The notes: generated by a model from the sequence alone, not told the origin. Positions 17,203 through 25,421 are shown, counted from the stretch's first letter. The stretch is 38,238 nt of DNA from Betaproteobacteria bacterium (GCA_005882215.1 VBCK01000140.1:1-38238), one strand, 5' to 3'. Numbers and translations: made by a program.

Positions 17203-17454
17203 TCAATTGGATGGCGGTTCGCGCGGCTCCGACGGCGGGGGCTGATCGCGCATCGACCAGGCTGGATTGGCGGCGGGCTTGATGGCCGGCGGCTTGTTGT
17301 GCTGCGCGAACCAGCGCCATCCGGCGTACAGGCAGCCGATCTCCAGCGCCAGCCCGGCGATCTGCAGCGGCCAGTTGCGGTACGCGCCTCCGACCGCGAA
17401 CAGCACGATGCCGCCAAGCGCGGCCAGCACGAATGCAACGATTCGCAACGACAT
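17203..17454 (-). CDS. Small two-helix membrane protein, last gene of the ABC/kinase operon
   Basis: An 83-residue protein from the ATG at 17454; a GTG just upstream is also possible. Two hydrophobic segments are visible, IVAFVLAALGGIVLFAVGG and LQIAGLALEIGCLYAGWRWF, followed by a Pro-rich tail, PPAIKPAANPAW onward. The sequence GGGAG lies about eight bases before the ATG, and the start is 13 bases after the stop of the binding-protein gene, so co-transcription is likely. I do not recognise a family. It could be an accessory subunit of the importer or simply a small membrane protein. Confidence 0.65.
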   Translation of the reverse strand: MSLRIVAFVLAALGGIVLFAVGGAYRNWPLQIAGLALEIGCLYAGWRWFAQHNKPPAIKPAANPAWSMRDQPPPSEPREPPSN

Positions 17455-17467
17455 CACCGCTCCCAGA

Positions 17468-18487
17468 TCAACGGCGCGTCAGACGGCGCTTCAAGTCCAG
17501 GCCCACGCCCTTGTTCACGAACTGCACTGTAGCGACCCGGGCCGGGTCGATTTCGCCGCCCGAATACAGCCCAGCAGCCACCATGCTCCGGAAGAAATGC
17601 CGGATGCGCTCGATGTTCATCGTTCCGATGCCCAGCGTGAGCGCCTCGGACGAATCGACGATGCCCTGCGAACGCATCAGTGCGACCGACGCTTCCAGCT
17701 CCTGTTCGCCGATTTCCGGATTGTCGCGCAACATCGCCGCATGCGCGGCCCGGCGGTCTCCGTACAGGTAGCTGTTCCAGCCGAGGATCGAGGCGTCGAC
17801 GAAGCGCTGGACCAGGTCGGGGCGGTTGCGCACCGTCTCGGCGCGGGCTTCGATCAAGGTGGAGTACGTGTCGAAGCCGTGATCGGCCAGCAGATGCACG
17901 ACCGGATCGAAGCCCCCCTGGCGCCTGACATAAATCGGCTCGGCGATCGAATAGCCCTGCTGCAGCGCGCGCGGGTTGGCAAGGAACGGTCCGAGGTTGA
18001 AGTTGTACGGCCGCAGCTGCTCGTCGCGAAACCCCTGGGTCACCGTCAGCCACTGCCACCAGGTGAACTGCGCGTCCTTGGCGACGAACACCACCGGCGC
18101 ATCCTTCAGAAGCTCGAACCGTTCGTAGCCCTGGCCCGGATGCGCGATCAGCGCCTGTGGATCCTTCTGGAAGATCGCTGCGACTTCGACGGTGGGAACG
18201 CCATTCTTCTGGTTGTCGAACGCGTGCAGCAGGTTTCCCGTCATCAGGAAATCGATACGGCCTGCCGGCAGCAGAGGCCGGTTGTTCACCTGGGGCCCGC
18301 CCTGCCGAATCGTGACGTTCAGCCCGTAGCGCGCGTACGTGCCGTCGGCCAGAGCCTGGTAGAAACCGCCGTGCGCGGCCTGCGCCTTCCAGTTGGTGGC
18401 GAACACGACCGCGTCGGGCTGCGCGCATGCTGCCGCCGGCAGCAGCGCCGCCCAGGCGTACAGCAGGCTTGCACCGGCGCTCTTCAA
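17468..18487 (-). CDS. ABC transporter substrate-binding protein, NMT1/THI5-like (ThiY/SsuA type)
   Basis: A 339-residue periplasmic protein. The TTG at 18487 gives a good signal peptide: MKSAGASLLYAWAALLPAAA with a cleavage region ACAQ. The mature N-terminus VVFATNWKAQAAHGGFYQAL is typical of NMT1/THI5-like proteins that bind pyrimidines, riboflavin, sulfonates or similar small ligands. The region GRIDFLMTGNLLHAFDNQK and later SIAEPIYVRRQGG also match. It lies seven bases downstream of the ethylene-receptor-like kinase stop, so kinase and binding protein are probably translated from one message. The TTG start lies within a 12-base match to the end of the palindromic repeat at 12711. The ligand is unknown. 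Confidence 0.87.
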   Translation of the reverse strand: MKSAGASLLYAWAALLPAAACAQPDAVVFATNWKAQAAHGGFYQALADGTYARYGLNVTIRQGGPQVNNRPLLPAGRIDFLMTGNLLHAFDNQKNGVPTVEVAAIFQKDPQALIAHPGQGYERFELLKDAPVVFVAKDAQFTWWQWLTVTQGFRDEQLRPYNFNLGPFLANPRALQQGYSIAEPIYVRRQGGFDPVVHLLADHGFDTYSTLIEARAETVRNRPDLVQRFVDASILGWNSYLYGDRRAAHAAMLRDNPEIGEQELEASVALMRSQGIVDSSEALTLGIGTMNIERIRHFFRSMVAAGLYSGGEIDPARVATVQFVNKGVGLDLKRRLTRR

Positions 18488-18494
18488 CAGCCTG

Positions 18495-20864
18495 TCAAGC
18501 GGCGCGCTCGTTGGCTCGAGCCGGCAGCGTAAACCAGAACGTGGCGCCGTGGCCGGGTGCAGCCTGCGCCCAGACGCGTCCCCCGTGGCGTGCAACGATG
18601 CGCTGGACGGTCGCCAGCCCGATCCCGATGCCGGGAAACTCCTCCTCGCGGTGCAGTCGGGTGAACGGGGTGAAAAGGCCGCCGGCGTGCTTCATGTCGA
18701 ACCCGGCGCCGTTGTCGCGCACGAAAAACGCGCGCTGCGTGCCGAGTGCGGATGCACCGATTTCGATGCGCGCGTTGCCCGCGTCGCGCGTGTATTTCCA
18801 GGCGTTTTCGAGCAGGTTCTGCACCACCAGCCGGACCAGCCGCACGTCCCCCTCGGCCGCAAGACTTTCTTCGATGCGGATATCCACGCGGCGCTCTGGA
18901 TGCTCCCATTGCAGATCGGCGAGCGCCTCCTGCGCGACCTGCGTGAGGTCGATACGCTCGAGCTTCAGGTCGGCACGACCGACGCGCGACAGCCGCAACA
19001 GACCGTCGATCAGCTCTCTCATCCGATCGATCGATTTGCCGATCAGCACCAGATAGTCGCGACCTCCAGCGTCGAGTGCGTCGGCATGGTCCTGCAGCAG
19101 CGCTTCGGAAAAGCCGGCGACGGCCCGCAACGGAGCGCGCAGATCGTGCGAGACCGTGTAAGCGAAGGTTTCGAGCTCCCGGTTGACCGCCTCGGTGGCG
19201 CGCCTGGCCTCGATCAGCTCGTCCTGGCCACGCTTCATCGCGACCAGGGTGCGCACTCTGGCGCGCAACTCCTCGACGGCAAAAGGCTTCACCAGGAAGT
19301 CCTGCGCGCCCTCGCGCAGCAAGCGGACGCGTTCGCCCTCGTCGGTTGTCGCCGTCAGCACGACGACCGGCATCCGGTCGAATTCCGGTTCGGCGCGAAT
19401 CTGCCGTATCAGGGTCTCGCCGCTCGTGCCCGGCATCATCAGGTCGGTGATGACCAGGTCGGGATTCAGGTCGACGGTCCGCACGTAGCCTTCGCGGCCA
19501 TCGAAGGCGGGCATCGCATCGAATTCGCTTGTCAGCGCATCACAGATGAACCGATTCAACTCCCGGTGGTCTTCGACGACCAGCACGATCGGCAGTCCCT
19601 TGATCGACGTGATCGGCGGCGCCTTGTCCGGCTCGCGCAGCGCCTCGACCGTCTGCTGCGCGAGCTCGACCGCCGGCGCCTGCGACTCGGCCGAGGCGGC
19701 GCGAACCGGCGTGCCGGCCGGCAACCGGGCGGGCAGCGTGACGACAAACGCCGCGCCGCCTTCGGGAGCTTGCGTTACTTCGACCCGGCCCCGGTGCAGC
19801 TCGACCAGCTCTTTCACGATCGCCAATCCGAGTCCGACTCCTGCCTTTTTCCGGGTCGGGGCGCCGTCGAGCTGCCGGAAACGCTCGAACACCGCTTCGC
19901 GATCGGCGGGGTCGATGCCAGGGCCGCTGTCGGCGACGGTGATCCGGACGCTACGGTCCTCGCCGTCCGGTCCGGTCTCGGCCGCGAGCTCGAGCCGTAT
20001 CCGACCGCTGGCAGGGGTGAATTTGAACGCATTCGACAGCAGGTTCAGCACGATGTGCTGGACCTTGTCCGGATCGAGCTCGGCGCGCAGCGGCTCGGGC
20101 GCAAGCACCGCATAGCGGATGTTGCGGTCGCTCGCAAGGCCTTCGAAGTTCGAGCCGATCTCCCGCATCAGCGTCCCCAGGTCGACGTCGGCATACTCCA
20201 GTCGCAGACCGGCCTCGAGGCGGGCGGCGAGCAGCAGGTCGTCGAGCTGCCTTTGCAGCACGCGCGCGTTACGCAGCGCGATCGCGAGCTCGCGCTGCGC
20301 CGCCGCGTCCAGGCGGCCGTCGGCGAGCAGTTTTTGAATCGGCCCGAGCACCAGCGCGATCGGCGTGCGCAGCTCGTGACTGACGTTGGCGAAGAACTGC
20401 GACTTCAGCCTCTCCAGCTCCTTGGTCCGCTGGTACACGGAGCCCAGCTCGCGAAACGCTGTCTCGAGCTTGATGCCGCGCTCATGCGCGGCTCGCGTCG
20501 CGCGGGCCAGCGCCGCGGCGTTGGGAACCAGCGACGGCAGCATCGCGGCCGTTGCCGCCGACACGACTGCGGTCGCGATCCGAATCGCGCTGTCGAGCCA
20601 GTAGACCGGCTTCCAGATCACGAGCACGTCGGACATGTGCGTGATCCCGCACAACACGATGAACGCGCCGAAGGCCAGGTACATCCCGCGGTACGGAATG
20701 GCCTCACGCAGTTGATACACCAGATAGGCCAGCGTGCTGGAGATCGCAACGTATGACAAGGCAATCGTGCCGTTGGAGACGACCTGGGTCCAGACGATGC
20801 CGGGGTTCCAAAGGAAACAGTGTCCATGCGGGATGAAGTCGGACGAGAACAGAGCGTCGAGCAT
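18495..20864 (-). CDS. Hybrid histidine kinase with ethylene-receptor-like membrane domain (HK-REC-HK)
   Basis: A 789-residue membrane sensor. Residues 1-115 start MLDALFSSDFIPHGHC and form three membrane helices matching the ethylene-binding domain of ETR1-like receptors: AIPYRGMYLAFGAFIVLCG then ITHMSDV. The copper-ligand equivalents C72 and H76 are present with the right spacing, and Y38 matches ETR1 Tyr32. The ETR1 Asp25 position is N31. Then come a coiled coil, kinase 1 (H163 in ANVSHELRTP; ATPase motifs NLLSNAFKFTP and GVGLGLAI), a receiver domain (D474 in VITDLMMPG; K526), and kinase 2 (H573 in TVSHDLRAPL; GIGIGLATV). GGAGG precedes the ATG. It sits between permease and binding-protein genes of an ABC importer. 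The natural signal is unknown. Confidence 0.88.
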   Translation of the reverse strand: MLDALFSSDFIPHGHCFLWNPGIVWTQVVSNGTIALSYVAISSTLAYLVYQLREAIPYRGMYLAFGAFIVLCGITHMSDVLVIWKPVYWLDSAIRIATAVVSAATAAMLPSLVPNAAALARATRAAHERGIKLETAFRELGSVYQRTKELERLKSQFFANVSHELRTPIALVLGPIQKLLADGRLDAAAQRELAIALRNARVLQRQLDDLLLAARLEAGLRLEYADVDLGTLMREIGSNFEGLASDRNIRYAVLAPEPLRAELDPDKVQHIVLNLLSNAFKFTPASGRIRLELAAETGPDGEDRSVRITVADSGPGIDPADREAVFERFRQLDGAPTRKKAGVGLGLAIVKELVELHRGRVEVTQAPEGGAAFVVTLPARLPAGTPVRAASAESQAPAVELAQQTVEALREPDKAPPITSIKGLPIVLVVEDHRELNRFICDALTSEFDAMPAFDGREGYVRTVDLNPDLVITDLMMPGTSGETLIRQIRAEPEFDRMPVVVLTATTDEGERVRLLREGAQDFLVKPFAVEELRARVRTLVAMKRGQDELIEARRATEAVNRELETFAYTVSHDLRAPLRAVAGFSEALLQDHADALDAGGRDYLVLIGKSIDRMRELIDGLLRLSRVGRADLKLERIDLTQVAQEALADLQWEHPERRVDIRIEESLAAEGDVRLVRLVVQNLLENAWKYTRDAGNARIEIGASALGTQRAFFVRDNGAGFDMKHAGGLFTPFTRLHREEEFPGIGIGLATVQRIVARHGGRVWAQAAPGHGATFWFTLPARANERAA

Positions 20865-21015
20865 GAGGCCTCCGTTGCACGACGGGGGAGCGCCCCCGAA
20901 GCCCTACGTGTAACTCCGACTCGGGGACGGAAAGAGCGTACGTGAATTGACAGCGCTCTTGAAGTCGTTTCGCGGCGATACAACGACGGGCACTGCCGGC
21001 GTCGGCATCCCTTGC

Positions 21016-21795
21016 TCAGCTGCGCCCGGACGGATGCCAGCGCCCCAGCAAAGCGCGCGACAGAGCGTTGGACGCCAGGTAGATTCCGATTCCGGTCAGC
21101 GCCACCAGCGTGAGCGCGGCGTACATCTTCGGGATTTCGGTGCGGAAGCTCGCCTCCAGGATCCGCGAAGCCAGGCCCGTCTCGCGGCCGGCCGCACCGG
21201 CCGCGAATTCCGCCACGACGGCCCCGATCAGCGCGAGGCCCCCGGAAATCTTGAGTCCTGCCACCAGATAGGGAAGCGCCGACGGCGCCAGCAGCCAGCG
21301 CAGGCGCTGCCAGCGGGTGGCGCCGTACAAGGTCATCAGGTCCTGCAGGTTCGGATCGGCCGAGCGCAACCCGATCAGCGTGTTGGAAAGCACCGGAAAG
21401 AACGCCACGATGAAGGCACAGATCAATAGGGCGGCCGTCGTGCTGTCCACGTAGATCAGGATCAGCGGCGCGATGGCGACGATCGGCGTGACCTGCAGCG
21501 CGATCGCAAACGGAAACAGCGCGCGCTCCAGCGTGCGCGAAAGGGCGAACGCACTCGCGAGTGCCACGCCGCCGGCCAGCGCCAGCAGCAGCGCGCCAAA
21601 GGTGATCTTGATCGTGTACAGCCAGGACAGAAGCAGCGAGTCCAGGTTGTTCCACAGCGTCTGCGCGACCAGGCTGGGCGCCGGCAGGATGTAGGGCGGG
21701 ATACCGCGCAGGCGAACGATCGCCTCCCAAGCCAGCAGGGCAGCCGCGGCGGAGACGGCCGGAACCAGAGCAGCCGCGCGGCGTGGCCGGCTCAC
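21016..21795 (-). CDS. ABC transporter permease (SsuC/TauC/ThiX type)
   Basis: A 259-residue inner-membrane protein with about six helices. The first is ALVPAVSAAAALLAWEAIV, and later ones include IKITFGALLLALAGGVAL. The coupling-helix EAA loop is visible as DLMTLYGATRWQRLRWLLAP followed by SALPYLVAGLKIS. This is the family that pairs with NMT1/SsuA-type binding proteins. The GTG start overlaps the stop of the ATPase gene as GTGA (21792-21795), giving translational coupling. It is followed by a 151-bp gap before the ethylene-receptor-like kinase, so that kinase may have an additional promoter. Confidence 0.9.
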   Translation of the reverse strand: MSRPRRAAALVPAVSAAAALLAWEAIVRLRGIPPYILPAPSLVAQTLWNNLDSLLLSWLYTIKITFGALLLALAGGVALASAFALSRTLERALFPFAIALQVTPIVAIAPLILIYVDSTTAALLICAFIVAFFPVLSNTLIGLRSADPNLQDLMTLYGATRWQRLRWLLAPSALPYLVAGLKISGGLALIGAVVAEFAAGAAGRETGLASRILEASFRTEIPKMYAALTLVALTGIGIYLASNALSRALLGRWHPSGRS

Positions 21796-22568
21796 GGCCG
21801 GGTTTCCGCGGTGGCGAGCTGGCCGCACTCGAGCGCTTCGGTCACGTTGCGGCAGTGCTGCATGAACTGCGGCTGCAGCCGCAGCGCCGGTGTGCGCGGA
21901 TAGGCCAACGCAATCGGCAGGTCGGCGATCAGTCGGCCGGGCTGCCCACTGAGCACCAGAACGCGCTGACTCAAGTACACCGCCTCGAAGACGCTGTGCG
22001 TGACGAACACCGCGGTCGGCGCCTGCTCGCTCCACAGCGCCAGCAGTTCGTCGTTCAGGCGCTGGCGCGTGATCTCGTCGAGCGCGGCGAACGGTTCGTC
22101 CAGCAGCAGCACGGCAGGGTGCGTGACCAGCGCGCGGGCGATCGATGCGCGCATCTTCATGCCGCCGGACAGCTCGGCCGGGTAGGCGCTCGCGCGGCCG
22201 GCCAGGCCGACGGCGGCCAGCGCCTGCCGAGCCCGGTCGCGGGCCGGCCGCAGAGCGGTCCCTTCGATCCGCAGCGGAAGGGCCACGTTGTCGATAACGC
22301 TGGCCCAAGGCATCAGAGTCGGCTCCTGGAATACGTACGACATCACCTCGATCCGCTCATCGGCCGGTGCCGCGCCGACCTGGACCCGCCCGGCCGACGG
22401 TCGTTCGAGTCCCGCGATCAGGCGCAGCGCGGTAGACTTGCCGCAGCCCGAGGGGCCCAGCAGCGACACGAATTGGCCGGGCGCGATCACGACCGAAAGC
22501 GCCCGCACCGCGTCCACGCCGTTCGCAAAGCGCTTGTCGACTTCGGCAAGTTCGATCCTGGCGGACAT
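21792..22568 (-). CDS. ABC transporter ATP-binding protein (SsuB/TauB/ThiZ type)
   Basis: A 258-residue cytoplasmic ATPase that drives the importer. Motifs in order: Walker A GPSGCGKST, Q-loop YVFQEPTLMPWASV, signature LSGGMKMRASIARAL, Walker B VLLLDEPFAALDE and switch histidine in VFVTHSVFEAVYLS. The MPW...NV pattern after the Q-loop marks the nitrate/sulfonate/taurine subfamily, in keeping with the NMT1-like binding protein. It is the first gene of the minus-strand operon, divergent from the soluble hybrid kinase. GGAG lies about ten bases before the ATG. Confidence 0.93.
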   Translation of the reverse strand: MSARIELAEVDKRFANGVDAVRALSVVIAPGQFVSLLGPSGCGKSTALRLIAGLERPSAGRVQVGAAPADERIEVMSYVFQEPTLMPWASVIDNVALPLRIEGTALRPARDRARQALAAVGLAGRASAYPAELSGGMKMRASIARALVTHPAVLLLDEPFAALDEITRQRLNDELLALWSEQAPTAVFVTHSVFEAVYLSQRVLVLSGQPGRLIADLPIALAYPRTPALRLQPQFMQHCRNVTEALECGQLATAETRP

Positions 22569-22641
22569 CGAAGAATGGCTCCGGAAATTCTCACTATCCT
22601 AGCTTGAGCTTCGCAGGGCCCGGCTTGTAACGAGCGAAGCG
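22569..22641. promoter_or_regulatory. Compact divergent promoter region with inverted repeat
   Basis: Only 73 bases separate the ABC ATPase start (minus) from the soluble kinase start (plus), so the two promoters must overlap or face each other. A perfect 7-bp inverted repeat, GCTTCGC (22608-22614) and GCGAAGC (22634-22640), spans 33 bases next to the kinase start and could be an operator, plausibly for the FixJ-like regulator encoded downstream. No classical -10/-35 pair stands out. Confidence 0.4.
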
Positions 22642-24666
22642 GTGAATCATCCCGTTGCACCCCCCGATCGGCCACTTGAAGCGGTTGCCCGAGAGCTGGC
22701 CGAGGCCAATACACGGCTGAAGCAAACCAACGAGGAGCTGGCGCGGCTGTACGAGAAGTCGCGCGACATGGACGAACTGAAGTCGCGCTTCTTCGCCAAC
22801 GTCAGCCACGAGCTGCGAACGCCGCTGACCCTGATCCTCGGCCCGGTGGCCAGGCGGCTGGCGACGAAGAGCGTCCCGCCCGAGGAACGGCGCGAGCTGG
22901 AAATCATCGATCGCAACGCGCGCCTGCTGCTGCATCACGTGACCGATCTGCTCGATGTGGCCAGGCTCGAGGCCGGGCGGATGCGGATGAGCTACGCCGA
23001 GTTCGACCTCGCGCTGCTGGTTCGGCTGGTGAGCTCGCACTTCGAGACGCTGGCAGGCGAGCACCGCATCCGCTTCGGCGTCGACACGCCGGACGCGCTG
23101 GCGGCCCAGGCGGACTTCGACAAGGTGCGTCGAATCCTGTTGAACCTGTTGTCCAACGCCTTCAAATCCACACCGTACGGCGGAGTCATATCGGTCTGGC
23201 TTCAAGCCCGGGCGGATCAGGCGACCATCGGTGTGCAGGACAGCGGGCCTGGAGTTCCGCCCGCGATGCGGGAAGCCATCTTCGAACCGTTCCGTCGGGC
23301 CGACGCCGAGGCCGAGCTTGCCCTCGGCGGCACCGGCCTGGGACTGGCCGTCGTGCGCGAATTCGCCGCCTTGCACCGCGGATCGGCGGCCGTGGCGGAT
23401 GCCGCCGGCGGCGGCGCCCTGTTCACCGTCAGCCTGCCGCTGTCGGCCCCCGCCGGAAGCGCGCTTCAGGCGGCGCCGTCCGCCTTCGAGGAAGCGTCGG
23501 GGCCGATGCCCGGCGAGGCCTTGCGCGCGCAGCTGGGAGAGGCGATCGGCATCCCGCCGCTCGAATCGGACAGTCCGCTCGTGCTGGTGGTCGAAGACAA
23601 CGGCGACATGAACCGGTTCATCGCGGCCGTGCTCGGGCGGCACTATCGCGTCGCCACCGCCTTCGACGGCAAGGAAGGGCTCGACATGGCGCTGGCACTT
23701 CAGCCCGACCTGATCATCAGCGACGTGATGATGCCCAGGATGGCCGGCGACCGGATGGTGCGCGCGCTGCGCAAGCATCGCGAGATCGCGGACGTGCCGA
23801 TCATCATGCTCACGGCCAAGGCCGACGACGCCCTGCGCGTGGAGCTGCTGAGGGAGGGGGTGCACGACTACCTGAACAAGCCCTTCTCGGCGGAGGAACT
23901 GCTGGCGCGCATCGGTGCGCGCATCAGCGCGCGCCGGCGCCAGGAAGCTGCATTGAGCGGGCTGCGCGCGGAATTGGAGGAACTTCTGAAACAGCAGGTC
24001 GCCAGCCAGACCGCTGCGGCCATCGCCCACGACCTGAACCAGCCCCTCAATGCGATGGCTTCATACACCGAGGCGGCGTTGCGACTGCTGCGGGCCGGCA
24101 ATCCGTCGCCGCAGAAGCTGCAGCACGCCCTGGAAAGCGGAGCGGCGCAAGCACAGCGCGCCGGACAGGTGGTGCGCGAACTGCTCCAGTTCTTCCAGGC
24201 CGGCGAGACACCGATCGAGTCGCTCGACCTGAACCGGGCGGTCGACCGGGCGCTCACCCTGGTCGGAACGGACGGTCAAGGAGGGTTCGATTCGACGGTC
24301 GATCTGGCCCCCGGGCTGCGGCCGGTGCGCGCGAACCGGCTGCAGGTCGAAAAGGTGCTGGTCAATCTCGTGTGCAACGCGGTGGACGCGATGCGCGCGG
24401 CGGGGGTCAGTCCGCACTCGATCGCGATCACCGTGCGCCCGGTGGACGGCAACATGGCGCAGGTGACGGTGCAGGATCGCGGACCGGGCCTGAGCGAGGA
24501 GGCGGCCCGGCGCATCTTCAAACCGTTTTACACCACGAAGCCCAGAGGCATCGGGATGGGGCTGGCGATCAGCCGGGCGCTGGTTGAAGCAAACGGCGGC
24601 CGCCTGTGGTGCGAAGCGGCTCCGGGCCACGGAGGAATATTCCACTTCACGTTGCCGTTCGCCTGA
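22642..24666 (+). CDS. Soluble TodS-like double histidine kinase (HK-REC-HK), without visible sensor domain
   Basis: A 674-residue cytoplasmic protein from a GTG start. A short N-terminal coiled coil (about 13-50) leads directly into kinase 1: H56 in FANVSHELRTPL, with ATPase motifs NLLSNAFKSTP, DSGPGV and GTGLGLAV. A receiver follows (D361 in IISDVMMPRM; K413), a helical linker, then kinase 2 of FixL/TodS type: H463 in IAHDLNQPLNAM, with NLVCNAVDAMR and GIGMGLAIS. The layout is that of TodS/StyS kinases, but the PAS domains that bind ligand in those are missing. The response-regulator start overlaps its stop. It probably relays signals from another protein, perhaps the membrane kinase of equal layout. 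Confidence 0.88.
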   Translation: MNHPVAPPDRPLEAVARELAEANTRLKQTNEELARLYEKSRDMDELKSRFFANVSHELRTPLTLILGPVARRLATKSVPPEERRELEIIDRNARLLLHHVTDLLDVARLEAGRMRMSYAEFDLALLVRLVSSHFETLAGEHRIRFGVDTPDALAAQADFDKVRRILLNLLSNAFKSTPYGGVISVWLQARADQATIGVQDSGPGVPPAMREAIFEPFRRADAEAELALGGTGLGLAVVREFAALHRGSAAVADAAGGGALFTVSLPLSAPAGSALQAAPSAFEEASGPMPGEALRAQLGEAIGIPPLESDSPLVLVVEDNGDMNRFIAAVLGRHYRVATAFDGKEGLDMALALQPDLIISDVMMPRMAGDRMVRALRKHREIADVPIIMLTAKADDALRVELLREGVHDYLNKPFSAEELLARIGARISARRRQEAALSGLRAELEELLKQQVASQTAAAIAHDLNQPLNAMASYTEAALRLLRAGNPSPQKLQHALESGAAQAQRAGQVVRELLQFFQAGETPIESLDLNRAVDRALTLVGTDGQGGFDSTVDLAPGLRPVRANRLQVEKVLVNLVCNAVDAMRAAGVSPHSIAITVRPVDGNMAQVTVQDRGPGLSEEAARRIFKPFYTTKPRGIGMGLAISRALVEANGGRLWCEAAPGHGGIFHFTLPFA

Positions 24667-25286
24667 TGAGTACCGACCCGACCGTCTATGTGGTGGACGA
24701 CGATGCCGCGGTGCGCGACGGCCTCGCGTTGCTGCTCGATACGGCTGGTCTGGCGGTGCAAACCTACGACGGCGCGGCGGCGTTTCTGGCCGACTGGTCG
24801 CCGGGTCGCGTCGGCTGCCTGATATTGGACGTGCGGATGCCCGATATGAGCGGCCCGGAACTCCAGGCCGAATTGATCCGGCGCGGCATCGACCTGCCGA
24901 TCGTTTTTCTGACGGCCCACGGGGATATCCCGACCACGGTGCAGGCCATCAAAGGCGGCGCGATCGATTTTCTGACGAAGCCCGTGGTCGGCGCGGAACT
25001 GCTCGAACGCGTTCAGGCCGCCCTGCACCGGAGCGCGCAGCTGCGCGAGCAGGCGTCCGCCACGCAAACCCTGCGCGAGCGCCTGCAGGGTCTGACCCGG
25101 CGCGAACGGGAAATCATGAGGCTGGTCGCCGACGGCCACTCCAACAAGGAGATCGCGCGCAGCCTGGGCATCAGCCATCGCACCGTCGAGGTTCATCGCG
25201 CCCGCGTGATGCAAAAGACCGGGGTCACCAACCTGGTCGAGCTGTCCCGCCTCGCCCAGGCCGCCGGCCTGCTCGCCCGGCCATAG
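24666..25286 (+). CDS. FixJ/TodT-like response regulator
   Basis: A 206-residue two-domain regulator. The receiver has the acidic pocket VDDD (10-13), phospho-acceptor D55 in LILDVRMPDMSG, the conserved Thr in LTAHGD and Lys in LTKPV. The C-terminal LuxR/GerE helix-turn-helix reads LTRREREIMRLVADGHSNKE then IARSLGISHRTVEVHRARV. This is the FixJ/TodT/NarL family that activates transcription when phosphorylated. The ATG overlaps the kinase stop by one base (TGATG), so both are made from the same message and are almost certainly a cognate pair. Confidence 0.93.
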   Translation: MSTDPTVYVVDDDAAVRDGLALLLDTAGLAVQTYDGAAAFLADWSPGRVGCLILDVRMPDMSGPELQAELIRRGIDLPIVFLTAHGDIPTTVQAIKGGAIDFLTKPVVGAELLERVQAALHRSAQLREQASATQTLRERLQGLTRREREIMRLVADGHSNKEIARSLGISHRTVEVHRARVMQKTGVTNLVELSRLAQAAGLLARP

Positions 25287-25293
25287 GGCCTGC

Positions 25294-25324
25294 AACCGTC
25301 GATTCGGCAGTGGCATCGACGGTT
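25294..25324. promoter_or_regulatory. Perfect 10-bp inverted repeat between response regulator and FNR-type gene
   Basis: AACCGTCGAT (25294-25303) and its exact complement ATCGACGGTT (25315-25324) are separated by 11 bases. It begins eight bases after the response-regulator stop. It could be a terminator, although no T tract follows, or an operator for the FNR-type gene starting at 25422. The regular spacing resembles a dimer-binding site of about two DNA turns. Confidence 0.5.
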
Positions 25325-25421
25325 ACAACTGGCCCGGTTTCGGATACGTGCTTGTACGAATATTCCCCGCGTAGACCTGCGACTAACTTGGCATCCAGGA
25401 GCGATCCGACCGGAGTTCGCG

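Noticed and set aside
18393-20756. A 787-codon plus-strand frame opposite the receptor-like kinase
   Set aside because: It is a codon-position shadow of the kinase gene; no motifs, composition typical of antisense frames.
22569-22641. Possible TPP riboswitch before the NMT1/ThiY-like importer operon
   Set aside because: The gap is only 73 bases and contains none of the conserved THI-box sequence, so a thiamine-precursor link is not supported.
25287-25421. FNR box (TTGAT-N4-ATCAA) for autoregulation of the FNR-type gene
   Set aside because: No match with both half-sites was found in the upstream region.
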